Source of the DNA: Citrobacter sp.
Lineage (GTDB): Bacteria; Pseudomonadota; Gammaproteobacteria; Enterobacterales; Enterobacteriaceae
DNA length: 64,000 bases
Direction of reading: 5' to 3'
Assembly: GCA_019415335.1 (NCBI GenBank)
Contig: DXKH01000135.1
Span: 124,001-188,000, forward strand
The notes under the pieces were generated by a model. It searched no databases and had not been told where the DNA came from. It worked only from the letters and a program-made list of their open reading frames with translations. The position numbers were made by a program, and so were the translations under genes. The stretch's first letter is position 1. Each line of letters begins with the position of its first letter. Shown one piece after another: positions 52,745-60,503 of this stretch.

Positions 52745-53817
52745 GCAAAGTAGGCGATTATTTCTTCGAGTTCCCGGCGTCGCGCGGCACCCAGGGTGGA
52801 ACAGTGACTTACATGATCACGGCACCGGCCCGCGCGCTGACGCGCATACTTGCGTCCGACAATCACGGCAGCACGCTCGAGCGTTCTCAACGCGAAATTA
52901 ACCAGGCGCGCGTGAAGAAGTTTTACCAGTACCTCGTCAATGCATACCAAAATAAAGAGCCCTTCATCATCCCGCCGCTGGTCGGCAACTGCGACGCGGA
53001 TATTGAGTTTGAAGAGTTCGGCAATACGAATGTGGGCGTCGCACGCTTCCCTATGGATGCAGTGATCAAGCTGTTCGACGGCCAGCACCGCGCCACCGGG
53101 TTGGCAGAGTTCTGCCGGACCTACGGAGAGTCGATCAGCATCCCGCTGATGCTGACCCATAATCTCCCGCTGAAGGCACGCCAGCAGTTCTTCTCCGATA
53201 TCAACAACAACGTCTCGAAACCTTCCGCTGCGATCAACATGGCCTATGACGGGCGTAATGATGTGGCCCAGGGGATGGTGTCGTTCCTGTCTCAGCACGA
53301 CACCTTCTCAGAGGTGACAGACTTCGAGCACAACGTCGTTCCGGCGAAAAGTAAGTTGTGGGTGAGCTTCAAGGCGCTTAGCGACGCGACGGCCAAGTTT
53401 GCCAACGCGGGCAGCAAGCCGCTGGAAATGGGCGACATCGAATCCATCTGGGAGGCCTGGTTGGCCCTGACGCAGATCGAAGCGATTCGCCACGGCACCA
53501 GCCAGGCAGACTACAAGCGCGACTACATTCAGTTCCACGCAGTGATGATTAACGCCTTCGGCTATGCCGTTCAGCGGCTGATGGCTGACCACTCAATCGT
53601 AGATATCGTCCAGATGATTGAGGAACTGGCGAGCAGTGCGGGCTCCTCTGAGATGGAAGACTTCTTCCTGATTTCGCGATGGGGTGGCGTCTGTGTGAAT
53701 GCCGAAAAAGACCGGCCAACGATCATTGCCTCCGTTCCGGCGCAGAAATCAGCTGCTGAAAGGTTGGTGTCCGTAATAAGAAACGGTGCACTGGAGGAAC
53801 AAAATGCCGCAGCATAA
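52741..53817 (+). CDS. DGQHR-domain (DndB-like) protein
   Basis: 358 residues. The motif FDGQHRATGLAEFC at about residue 110 defines the DGQHR domain. The neighbouring segments RSQREINQARVKKFYQYLVN and ARQQFFSDINNNVSKPSAAI are typical of DndB. In DNA phosphorothioation systems DndB acts as a regulator; related DGQHR proteins occur in 7-deazaguanine modification (dpd) islands. Here it stands alone, with no dndACDE or dpd genes, inside a phage operon and followed by a DNA-binding gene and two methyltransferases. A role in DNA modification, its control, or evasion is inferred. Confidence 0.85.
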   Translation: MSKVGDYFFEFPASRGTQGGTVTYMITAPARALTRILASDNHGSTLERSQREINQARVKKFYQYLVNAYQNKEPFIIPPLVGNCDADIEFEEFGNTNVGVARFPMDAVIKLFDGQHRATGLAEFCRTYGESISIPLMLTHNLPLKARQQFFSDINNNVSKPSAAINMAYDGRNDVAQGMVSFLSQHDTFSEVTDFEHNVVPAKSKLWVSFKALSDATAKFANAGSKPLEMGDIESIWEAWLALTQIEAIRHGTSQADYKRDYIQFHAVMINAFGYAVQRLMADHSIVDIVQMIEELASSAGSSEMEDFFLISRWGGVCVNAEKDRPTIIASVPAQKSAAERLVSVIRNGALEEQNAAA

Positions 53818-54322
53818 CTATCCAAATGGTAAGCCCTGGTCTGATTCCGACATTGCTTTTCTCCGGAGAATGGCCGGCGTAATGACGTTGCGTGATATTG
53901 CGTCAGAACTTAACCGCACTCACGCTGCGGTACGTACGATGAGTACGAGACTGTCCCTCAATCTTCGAGAAAGCTACGCCAGGTGGACCTCAGTAGAGCT
54001 TCAGATATTGAGATCGTGTGCGGGCACCATGAGTGCCACTCAAATTGCTGGAAAGCTCGGGCGCACTCTCGATTCTGTTAAGTGGAAAGCCAGCCTATTG
54101 GGCTTAAGCCTGCTATGTATTGGCGAAAGACATCATCATGCAGTTTACAGTGATCACGACGTATCTCTGTGTGTTGCGCTTCATGAAGAGGGCCTATCAC
54201 AAGCTGTCATCGCAGAAAAAATGGAGATACCCGCCCATAGCGTTCATGCCTTTATACACGGCAGGAGGCTTACTCATGATGATGCTTCGTGGAGGAATAT
54301 GTCTCGGAAAGGAGGCGCTTGA
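53804..54322 (+). CDS. Multi-helix-turn-helix (SANT/Myb-like) DNA-binding protein
   Basis: 172 residues; the ATG at 53804 has GGAGG before it. Two or three tandem helix-turn-helix repeats: WSDSDIAFLRRMAGVMTLRD, WTSVELQILRSCAGTMSATQ, and a third with HEEGLSQAVIAEKMEIP. The repeated W..xx(E/D)(I/L)..LR(R/S) arrangement resembles SANT/GcrA-type domains. A phage transcription factor or DNA-organising protein is likely. It overlaps both the DGQHR gene and the MT-A70 gene. Confidence 0.75.
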   Translation: MPQHNYPNGKPWSDSDIAFLRRMAGVMTLRDIASELNRTHAAVRTMSTRLSLNLRESYARWTSVELQILRSCAGTMSATQIAGKLGRTLDSVKWKASLLGLSLLCIGERHHHAVYSDHDVSLCVALHEEGLSQAVIAEKMEIPAHSVHAFIHGRRLTHDDASWRNMSRKGGA

Positions 54323-54981
54323 TGAGCGGTAATTACTCTCTTATCTACGCTGATCCGCCCTGGTCTTACGGCAACACCATCAGCAATGGCGCTGCCGCCG
54401 ATCACTATTCCACCATGAAGCTCATCGACATCAAGCGTCTGCCGGTTTGGGAACTGGCTGCCGAAAACGCGGTGCTGGCGATGTGGTACACCGGCACGCA
54501 TAACCAGGAGGCTATCGAACTTGCCGAGGCGTGGGGCTTTACCGTTCGCACAATGAAGGGCTTTACCTGGGTGAAGCTGAATCAGAATGCCGAGCTGCGT
54601 ATCAATAAGGCGCTGGCTGAGGGTGAAGTCACCGACTTTTACGATTTCCTCGATCTGCTTAACGCTGAGACACGCATGAACGGCGGCAACCACAGCCGGG
54701 CCAATACCGAAGACCTTCTGATTGCAACTCGCGGCACCGGGCTGGAGCGCAAGCACGCAGGGATTAAGCAGGTGGTCTACAGCCCGCTAGGCGCGCACAG
54801 CGAAAAACCGTGGGAAGTACGCCACCGGCTGGAACTGCTTTACGGTGATGTGCCACGCATTGAACTGTTTAGCCGCAGCGCGGCGCCAGGCTGGCATCAC
54901 TGGGGAAATCAGTGCGCCACTGCTGCGGTTGAATTGCTACCCGGCTGCGCAATCGACGTTGTGAAAACGGAGGCCGCATGA
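54322..54981 (+). CDS. MT-A70-family adenine methyltransferase
   Basis: 219 residues from ATG 54322. The catalytic DPPW motif is in LIYADPPWSYGN; a conserved ALVMWYTGTH-like segment and the C-terminal HSEKPWEVRHRLELLYGDVP, ELFSRSAAPGWHHWGNQ are typical. It methylates N6 of adenine in DNA, probably protecting phage DNA from restriction or influencing gene expression. No cognate restriction enzyme is seen. Confidence 0.88.
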   Translation: MSGNYSLIYADPPWSYGNTISNGAAADHYSTMKLIDIKRLPVWELAAENAVLAMWYTGTHNQEAIELAEAWGFTVRTMKGFTWVKLNQNAELRINKALAEGEVTDFYDFLDLLNAETRMNGGNHSRANTEDLLIATRGTGLERKHAGIKQVVYSPLGAHSEKPWEVRHRLELLYGDVPRIELFSRSAAPGWHHWGNQCATAAVELLPGCAIDVVKTEAA

Positions 54982-55196
54982 CGCCAGAAACAGACAACGC
55001 AATCCGCTCCGCCTGCCGCCGCTGCACCGAGGAAATACAGCAGGCCATGCGCAAGAAGCCAAAGCCTAACTGGAACGAAACAGTCCCTCCCATCACCAAC
55101 AAGCATCACAAGAAAATTGAAGCTCTGGGGGTTAGCCTCCTGGAGTTCGTCGTATACACAGGCAGGCTTAATCGCCGCTTTGGAGTTGAATCGTGA
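54978..55196 (+). CDS. Small hypothetical protein
   Basis: 72 residues (MTPETDNAIRSACRRCTEEI). A paired Cys motif (CRRC) near the N-terminus and a basic lysine-rich centre. Not assigned. Overlaps the methyltransferase and the ninX-like gene by 4 bases each. Confidence 0.6.
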   Translation: MTPETDNAIRSACRRCTEEIQQAMRKKPKPNWNETVPPITNKHHKKIEALGVSLLEFVVYTGRLNRRFGVES

Positions 55197-55579
55197 AGGT
55201 TAAGACTGATGATTTAGTAGGCATCCAGCTTGATTATGCAGCAGCGCTAGCAACCGGTCAGAAGGTGGATTTTGAAGCTGATACCGGGTGTCTTTGGTTT
55301 GAAGAGCGCGATGTGTGGTTTACTTGGAGCCCTTCAACGGAATGGACTCAATGCGGCCCAATGATGGAGAGCTTATCCATCAGCTGCTATCAGTCAGCAG
55401 ACCCAGCTACTGGCAAGTTGTACCACTGGGTTGGAGTGAATGAACTGGTTTCGCCTGGCCGACGCCGGGGCCTGGTTGCTGACAATCCACGCACAGCCAT
55501 TTGCCGCGCCGTTGTATTTGCAAAGCTCGGTCATGTGGTGGACATACCGGACGAGTTAGCCGAAAAGGAGCCAGCATGA
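55193..55579 (+). CDS. ninX: NinX-like protein (DUF2591)
   Basis: 128 residues. It begins MKVKTDDLVGIQLDYAAALA and has STEWTQCGPMMESLSISCYQ and NPRTAICRAVVFAKLGHVVD, the pattern of the DUF2591/NinX family that lies in the nin region of P22-like phages. Here it is in the other arm of the phage, next to methyltransferases. Function unknown. Confidence 0.82.
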   Translation: MKVKTDDLVGIQLDYAAALATGQKVDFEADTGCLWFEERDVWFTWSPSTEWTQCGPMMESLSISCYQSADPATGKLYHWVGVNELVSPGRRRGLVADNPRTAICRAVVFAKLGHVVDIPDELAEKEPA

Positions 55580-55668
55580 AGGCACTAATACCCAGGTCGC
55601 TAAAGCGGCCTTTTTTATTGCTGGCATTCACCTTCAACCGAATTAACAGACAGTTCCGGGAGCATTGA
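55576..55668 (+). CDS. Possible micro-protein overlapping a terminator hairpin
   Basis: 30 residues (MKALIPRSLKRPFLLLAFTF, then NRINRQFREH). The ATG overlaps the ninX-like stop, and the peptide would be hydrophobic and basic. The frame runs straight through the hairpin at 55595-55616, so coding potential is doubtful, but close spacing on both sides argues for a real small gene. Confidence 0.4.
   Translation: MKALIPRSLKRPFLLLAFTFNRINRQFREH
55595..55616 (+). terminator. Terminator-like hairpin after the ninX-like gene
   Basis: GGTCGC-TAAA-GCGGCC followed by T6 on the plus strand. Rightward intrinsic terminator 16 bases past the ninX-like stop, in the middle of the early operon. Confidence 0.8.
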
Positions 55669-55670
55669 AT

Positions 55671-56081
55671 ATGTCTCACTACAAATTCACAAACCGTAAG
55701 GCTCGCATTGAGAAGAAATTCAGCACTGAAGCGATGCGTCTGCTGATTGCACTCATGCCTAAGCAGTACCCTCCAGAGGCATTCACGCTTGATGAAGGCT
55801 ATTTCGCTGGGATGGATTATCAGGAATGGCAGGTCTGCGAGGTCGATTACTGGGGTGAGGCAAATAGCTGGGATGCTTTTTACCTGTTGCACGATGCCCT
55901 CATCCTACAAACGACCGACTGGGAAGGAATGAGTCGAGCGGATGATGCTGAGTATTCTGGCGGAGCGCTAATCGATAGAACCCCCTTCTACTCTCCATGG
56001 CGCCTTGGCATCGTCAACCGCGCTCAAATTATCAGACATTGCCGACAGCTCTTGTCTGCTGGCATCAATTGGGACGCATAA
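55671..56081 (+). CDS. Hypothetical phage protein
   Basis: 136 residues from ATG 55671 (MSHYKFTNRKARIEKKFSTE). A helical N-terminus is followed by a Trp/Asp/Tyr-rich segment (QEWQVCEVDYWGEANSWDAF) and a compact end. Family not recognised. Slightly AT-richer than its neighbours and flanked by terminators on both sides, hence a possible late addition to the operon. Confidence 0.6.
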   Translation: MSHYKFTNRKARIEKKFSTEAMRLLIALMPKQYPPEAFTLDEGYFAGMDYQEWQVCEVDYWGEANSWDAFYLLHDALILQTTDWEGMSRADDAEYSGGALIDRTPFYSPWRLGIVNRAQIIRHCRQLLSAGINWDA

Positions 56082-56082
56082 C

Positions 56083-56301
56083 ATGGCCGACATCATCGAT
56101 ACCGCAGCAGAGATTGAAGAGCTTCAGCGTAACGCTGCCCTCTCCGCTCACCGAGTAAACCGCAACGCCGTATCAGCTGAGCGTTGTGAAGAATGCGACG
56201 AACCAATACCCGAGCCGCGGCGCGCTGCCGTACCCGGCTGCCAGACGTGTGCTGAGTGCCAGGGTGTTATCGAATTGAGGAATAAGCAGCGAGGTGCGTG
56301 A
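56083..56301 (+). CDS. DksA/TraR-type zinc-finger protein
   Basis: 72 residues from ATG 56083 (MADIIDTAAEIEELQRNAAL). Four Cys in CEECDEPIPEPRRAAVPGCQTCAEC-like order form the DksA/TraR zinc finger (CEECDEP, then GCQTCAEC). A coiled-coil N-terminus is shortened relative to DksA, as in phage and F-plasmid TraR. TraR-type proteins bind the secondary channel of RNA polymerase and alter promoter choice without ppGpp. It may help redirect host transcription. Confidence 0.85.
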   Translation: MADIIDTAAEIEELQRNAALSAHRVNRNAVSAERCEECDEPIPEPRRAAVPGCQTCAECQGVIELRNKQRGA

Positions 56302-56540
56302 TGTTTGCACTCATTCAAAGAGGACAGATTTACGCTGACCATTCAGGTTGGCCCGTCATCATCCACAGCTGCACATCACAGATAGTCCGCTACTGGCGAC
56401 AGGGCCGGATAAACACAGCTTCAATCGACCGATTCAACAATGACTTTGAGCACCTCGATCACCGTGAGGCGGCACAGATACGCGCCGAACTGGAGACGAG
56501 CGAGCACATTAAATCGCTGCGCGCCCAGCGTGCTGCGTGA
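56301..56540 (+). CDS. Small DUF4222-like phage protein
   Basis: 79 residues from ATG 56301; a GTG at 56298 directly before it overlaps the stop of the preceding gene. FALIQRGQIYADHSGWPVII and RYWRQGRINTASIDRFNNDF recall short DUF4222-type phage proteins. Beta-barrel-like N-terminus. Function unknown. Confidence 0.6.
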   Translation: MFALIQRGQIYADHSGWPVIIHSCTSQIVRYWRQGRINTASIDRFNNDFEHLDHREAAQIRAELETSEHIKSLRAQRAA

Positions 56541-56552
56541 ACATCGACATAG

Positions 56553-56571
56553 GCCCATCAGGGCTTTTTTT
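56553..56571 (+). terminator. Terminator before the NPPF methyltransferase gene
   Basis: GCCC-ATCA-GGGC followed by T7 on the plus strand, 13 bases past the stop of the DUF4222-like gene. A short stem, but a very good T-run. Confidence 0.75.
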
Positions 56572-56589
56572 ACGCCCGGAGATTAACGA

Positions 56590-57342
56590 ATGCGAGTAGA
56601 TAATGAAGTTCTTAACGTACTGAGCGCGGCAGAGTGTAATGGCCCGCAACTCTTCCTTACCGGTCAGCTTGATCGCAACCTCTACACCAGAACAAACAAA
56701 GTGCTGGAGGCGGCTGGAGGAAAATGGAACCGCAAAGCCAAAGCGCACATTTTTGATACCGATGCCTCAGATCGCATCGAGCAAATTATTCTCATCGGTG
56801 ACGTCGTTGTACCAAAGGATGATTTTGAGTTCTTCCCGACCCCGCCAGCTGTAGCCGAACGAGTAATAGAATTGGCAGATATTCAAAACGGCATGCGGGT
56901 TCTTGAGCCAAGTGCTGGTAAGGGAGCCTTAGCGCTGGCCGCTCAACAATCAGCTTTGGACGTTAAAGTCGATATGTTCGAACTGATGCCAGAAAATAAT
57001 GCTCACCTTCACAGTATGAATATCAAAAACGCGAAAATTGGTGACCCCATAGACTTCCTTTCTGTTGAGCCCATGGCATCTTTCGATCGCATTGTTATGA
57101 ATCCTCCTTTCGGACGACAGGCGGACATCAAGCACGTTTCTCATGCACTGAAATTCCTTAAGCCGGGCGGCCTGCTGGTATCGGTAATGGCTTCATCTGT
57201 GACGTTTCGCAGCAACAAGCTGACAACCGATTTCCGCCAGCTCATCGTGGATCGCGGCGGCCACATCGAAGAACTGCCTGAAGGTGCATTTAAATCATCT
57301 GGAACAATGGTGAATACCGTCATCGTGGTCATTCCAGGCTGA
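56590..57342 (+). CDS. Class I DNA methyltransferase with NPPF motif
   Basis: 250 residues. The first 70 residues are a small N-terminal domain (LFLTGQLDRNLYTRTNKVLE). SAM-binding motif I is VLEPSAGKGALALAA, and the catalytic motif IV is IVMNPPF, typical of N6-adenine or N4-cytosine methyltransferases. The segment EFFPTPPAVAERVIELA precedes motif I, as in phage orphan methyltransferases. With the MT-A70 protein it gives the phage two separate base-modification activities. It is preceded and followed by terminators. Confidence 0.85.
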   Translation: MRVDNEVLNVLSAAECNGPQLFLTGQLDRNLYTRTNKVLEAAGGKWNRKAKAHIFDTDASDRIEQIILIGDVVVPKDDFEFFPTPPAVAERVIELADIQNGMRVLEPSAGKGALALAAQQSALDVKVDMFELMPENNAHLHSMNIKNAKIGDPIDFLSVEPMASFDRIVMNPPFGRQADIKHVSHALKFLKPGGLLVSVMASSVTFRSNKLTTDFRQLIVDRGGHIEELPEGAFKSSGTMVNTVIVVIPG

Positions 57343-57406
57343 CGCAACTGATAGCTGATTCACTGAGTCGGCTATTGGGTGCAAACCGTTATCACCTGAT
57401 GTTATT

Positions 57407-57432
57407 GCCGGCCAATGTGCCGGCTTCTTTTT
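57407..57432 (+). terminator. Terminator between the methyltransferase and the xis-like gene
   Basis: GCCGGC-CAATGT-GCCGGC followed by TTCTTTTT on the plus strand, 14 bases before the xis-like start. It would keep int expression low unless polymerase is antiterminated. Confidence 0.8.
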
Positions 57433-57446
57433 GCCTGGAGAAAACC

Positions 57447-57818
57447 ATGGAGCAATACAGCCTTACTTTAGATGAGGCCTGTGCATTTCTGAAAATATCC
57501 AGACCAACTGCAACAAACTGGATCCGTTCAGGAAGGCTACAAGCTACACGTAAAGACCCATCAAAACCTAAATCCCCTTACCTCACAACTAGGCAGGCCT
57601 GCATTGCGGCACTCAGATCGCCGTTGCATACTGTCGTGGTGAGCGCGGGTGATGCACATAAAGAGGATCGCAAATGTCCATCTTCCGCAGAGGTGAAATA
57701 TGGTACGCCTCGTACTCGCTCCCGGGCGGGAAGCGAATTAAGGAATCTCTTGGCACAGCGGACAAACGGCAAGCGCAGGAGTTGCACGACAAGCGAAAAG
57801 CCGAACTCTGGCGAGTAG
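57447..57818 (+). CDS. xis: Excisionase-like helix-turn-helix protein overlapping int
   Basis: 123 residues from ATG 57447, after a good GGAG. N-terminal MerR/excisionase-type helix-turn-helix: [20 protein letters not shown], then [20 protein letters not shown]. The C-terminal third is basic and overlaps the first 145 bases of int in another frame. Position just before int suggests excisionase. The annotated start further upstream (57375) lacks a proper site and would cross the terminator. Confidence 0.7.
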   Translation: MEQYSLTLDEACAFLKISRPTATNWIRSGRLQATRKDPSKPKSPYLTTRQACIAALRSPLHTVVVSAGDAHKEDRKCPSSAEVKYGTPRTRSRAGSELRNLLAQRTNGKRRSCTTSEKPNSGE

Positions 57819-58837
57819 ACAGACTCGGTGACCTTCCTGATGTAACTTTTGAGGAAGCCTGTTTACGCTGGATTGAAGAGAAATCGGATAAGAAATCGCT
57901 CGATACAGATAAAGGGCGGATGGGATTCTGGCTTGAGCAATTTGAAGGAGTGAGACTGAAGGATATTACTGAGGCAAGGATTTACTCAGCAGTCAGCAGG
58001 ATGCATAACCGGAGTCATCTGGAGATATGGAAGGCAAAGGTGGCAGCAGCCAGGAAGAAAGGAAATCCAGAACCGGAGTATGTAGCGAAGCCTGTCACAA
58101 CCTCTACTAAAGCCAAACATCTTGCACTGATGAAAGCCATTCTGAGAGCAGCAGAACGCGACTGGAAATGGCTGGAGAAAGCGCCTGTCATCAAGATACC
58201 GGCAGTGCGCAATAAACGCGTGAGATGGCTGGAGAAAGATGAAGCAAAAAGACTGATTGATGAATGTCCGGAGCCGTTAAAGTCTGTCGTCAAGTTTGCG
58301 CTGGCAACAGGTTTGCGGCGTTCGAACATCATCAATCTGGAGTGGCAGCAGATAGACATGCAGCGCCGGGTAGCATGGGTTAACCCGGAAGACAGCAAAT
58401 CAAACAGAGCTATTGGCGTAGCGCTGAATGATACCGCATGTAAGGTTCTGCGAGATCAGATAGGCAATCATAATAAATTTGTGTTCGTCCACACAAAAGC
58501 AGGAAGAAGGCCTGATGGTTCTGTCACGCCGGCAGTCAGGAAAATGAGAGTCGATGATGGGCGTGCATGGAAATCGGCATGCAAGCGAGCAGGGATTGAA
58601 GATTTCCGGTTCCACGACCTGCGACATACATGGGCGAGCTGGCTGATTCAGTCAGGTGTGCCGTTGTCTGTTCTTCAGGAGATGGGTGGCTGGGAGTCGA
58701 TAGAAATGGTGCGTCGGTATGCCCACCTCGCGCCTAATCACCTGACCGAACATGCGAAGCAAATTGACTCGATTTTTAACGATGATGTCCCAAATATGTC
58801 CCACGAGGGAAATATGGAGGCTGGCGGAAATGGTTAA
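57674..58837 (+). CDS. int: Tyrosine-recombinase integrase
   Basis: 387 residues. The N-terminal arm-binding domain starts [20 protein letters not shown], and an SAM-like core-binding domain covers about residues 50-160. Catalytic residues are the Arg in [14 protein letters not shown], His/Arg in [12 protein letters not shown], the GGW motif, and the nucleophile Tyr in [10 protein letters not shown]. It catalyses integration into argU, whose 3' end begins 15 bases past its stop. AGAGG lies before the ATG at 57674. Confidence 0.95.
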   Translation: MSIFRRGEIWYASYSLPGGKRIKESLGTADKRQAQELHDKRKAELWRVDRLGDLPDVTFEEACLRWIEEKSDKKSLDTDKGRMGFWLEQFEGVRLKDITEARIYSAVSRMHNRSHLEIWKAKVAAARKKGNPEPEYVAKPVTTSTKAKHLALMKAILRAAERDWKWLEKAPVIKIPAVRNKRVRWLEKDEAKRLIDECPEPLKSVVKFALATGLRRSNIINLEWQQIDMQRRVAWVNPEDSKSNRAIGVALNDTACKVLRDQIGNHNKFVFVHTKAGRRPDGSVTPAVRKMRVDDGRAWKSACKRAGIEDFRFHDLRHTWASWLIQSGVPLSVLQEMGGWESIEMVRRYAHLAPNHLTEHAKQIDSIFNDDVPNMSHEGNMEAGGNG

Positions 58838-58851
58838 CTCGTTGATTTCTA

Positions 58852-58929
<78 letters not shown>

Positions 58930-59172
58930 ATTGAACTGCAATGCGGACTGACACAAAACTGGTCGGTATTATACGTTCACAACCTTAACGGTCAATGGCT
59001 TTCCTCTCAACTGCTTGAGTTATGAGCATCCTACCTTTCCGCAAGGTAAATCCACCATCGTTCACCATCTAAAACAGTGCCAACGGTAAGCGGTAACTGA
59101 CAACCGCCTTCACTTCTGACAAAATAGCGCCATCCCCTTTGACGTGAAGTAACAGATGGAATCCTCTCTCTG

Positions 59173-60039
59173 ATGTCAGCAAAGATTATTGACGGTAAAA
59201 CGATTGCGCAGCAGGTGCGCTCTGAGGTTGCTCAAAAAGTTCAGGCGCGTATTGAGGCTGGGCGTCGAGCCCCTGGCCTGGCGGTAGTTCTGGTAGGCAG
59301 CAACCCGGCCTCACAGATTTATGTGGCAAGCAAGCGTAAAGCCTGTGACGAGGTGGGGTTCGTCTCCCGCTCGTATGACCTGCCGGAAACCACCAGCGAA
59401 GCGGAACTGCTTGAGCTGATTGATACGCTCAACGCCGACAACACCATCGACGGTATTCTGGTTCAATTACCACTTCCGGCGGGCATCGATAATGTCAAAG
59501 TGCTGGAGCGGATTGATCCGGATAAAGACGTGGACGGTTTTCATCCGTACAACGTCGGTCGCCTGTGCCAGCGCGCCCCGCGTCTGCGCCCCTGCACACC
59601 GCGCGGAATTGTCACCTTGCTTGAGCGTTACAACATTGACCTCTATGGTCTGAATGCAGTCGTGATCGGCGCCTCTAACATCGTCGGTCGTCCCATGAGC
59701 ATGGAGCTGCTGCTGGCCGGTTGCACCACTACGGTGACCCACCGTTTCACCAAAAATCTGCGTCACCACGTTGAGCATGCCGATCTGCTGATCGTTGCCG
59801 TCGGGAAACCCGGTTTTATTCCGGGTGACTGGATTAAAGAAGGCGCTATCGTGGTGGATGTCGGCATCAACCGTCTGGAAAATGGCAAAGTGGTTGGCGA
59901 CGTGGTATTTGAAGACGCTGCCGCGCGCGCCTCGTACATTACGCCCGTGCCGGGCGGCGTGGGGCCGATGACGGTCGCCACTCTTATCGAAAACACGCTA
60001 CAGGCGTGCGTTGAATATCACGATCCTCAGGACAAATAA
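59173..60039 (+). CDS. folD: FolD, methylenetetrahydrofolate dehydrogenase/cyclohydrolase
   Basis: 288 residues, nearly the same as E. coli FolD. Motifs: [16 protein letters not shown] with the catalytic Lys, [14 protein letters not shown], the NADP-binding [20 protein letters not shown], and [19 protein letters not shown] at the end. It interconverts methylene-, methenyl- and formyl-tetrahydrofolate in the cytoplasm. Start ATG 59173. The promoter lies in the 240-bp gap from argU. Confidence 0.98.
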   Translation: MSAKIIDGKTIAQQVRSEVAQKVQARIEAGRRAPGLAVVLVGSNPASQIYVASKRKACDEVGFVSRSYDLPETTSEAELLELIDTLNADNTIDGILVQLPLPAGIDNVKVLERIDPDKDVDGFHPYNVGRLCQRAPRLRPCTPRGIVTLLERYNIDLYGLNAVVIGASNIVGRPMSMELLLAGCTTTVTHRFTKNLRHHVEHADLLIVAVGKPGFIPGDWIKEGAIVVDVGINRLENGKVVGDVVFEDAAARASYITPVPGGVGPMTVATLIENTLQACVEYHDPQDK

Positions 60040-60040
60040 C

Positions 60041-60253
60041 ATGGCGACATTTTCTTTAGGCAAGCATCCTCACGTTGAACTGTGCGATCTGCTGAAGCTG
60101 GAAGGCTGGAGTGAAAGCGGCGCCCAGGCGAAAATTGCCATTGGCGAAGGGCAGGTCAAGGTTGATGGCGCGGTAGAAACCCGTAAACGTTGCAAAATCG
60201 TGGCCGGGCAAACCGTCAGCTTTGCCGGCCAGACCATCACAGTAACGGCCTGA
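60041..60253 (+). CDS. ybcJ: YbcJ, S4-domain RNA-binding protein
   Basis: 70 residues from ATG 60041 (MATFSLGKHPHVELCDLLKL). S4 domain: GWSESGAQAKIAIGEGQVKV and TRKRCKIVAGQTVSFAGQTI. Probable RNA binding. It follows folD by one base, so it is co-transcribed. Close to E. coli YbcJ. Confidence 0.95.
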   Translation: MATFSLGKHPHVELCDLLKLEGWSESGAQAKIAIGEGQVKVDGAVETRKRCKIVAGQTVSFAGQTITVTA

Positions 60254-60268
60254 GTTGTCTGACGCCTC

Positions 60269-60299
60269 ACCCGATCTCTCCTCCGGAGAGGTCGGGTTG
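60269..60299 (+). terminator. Long hairpin after ybcJ
   Basis: A stem of about 13 pairs (ACCCGATCTCTCC with GGAGAGGTCGGGT) and a 3-base loop, 15 bases past the ybcJ stop. Few T follow, so a transcript-end or RNA-stabilising hairpin rather than a perfect terminator. Confidence 0.65.
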
Positions 60300-60433
60300 A
60301 AGCCCTCTCTTCTCTCCTTCTTATCTCCCCATGACCATAGTGGTTAATTATCGATCAACTTCAAAGAATCATGATTTCATTTGATGAAGCGTGAAATTTA
60401 AGTTGCACGAAACTCACACCTTCATCACGATAA

Positions 60434-60461
60434 GTAGAACGTTCTACTATAACGTTCTACT
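60434..60461. promoter_or_regulatory. Operator-like repeat before the PTS gene
   Basis: A perfect palindrome GTAGAACGTTCTAC (60434-60447) is followed by a second AACGTTCTACT (60451-60461), a direct repeat with the copy at 60438 and an exact 13-base period. It lies 43 bases before the PTS start. The AACGTT centre suits a LacI-family regulator, most likely the MalI-like gene downstream. Confidence 0.75.
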
Positions 60462-60503
60462 TACAATAACAGCGCTAAAAAGCGCTACTCGGGGGAAATC
60501 AGC

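Noticed and set aside
54322..57342. A complete restriction-modification system
   Set aside because: Two methyltransferases are present, but no restriction endonuclease or specificity subunit could be recognised nearby.
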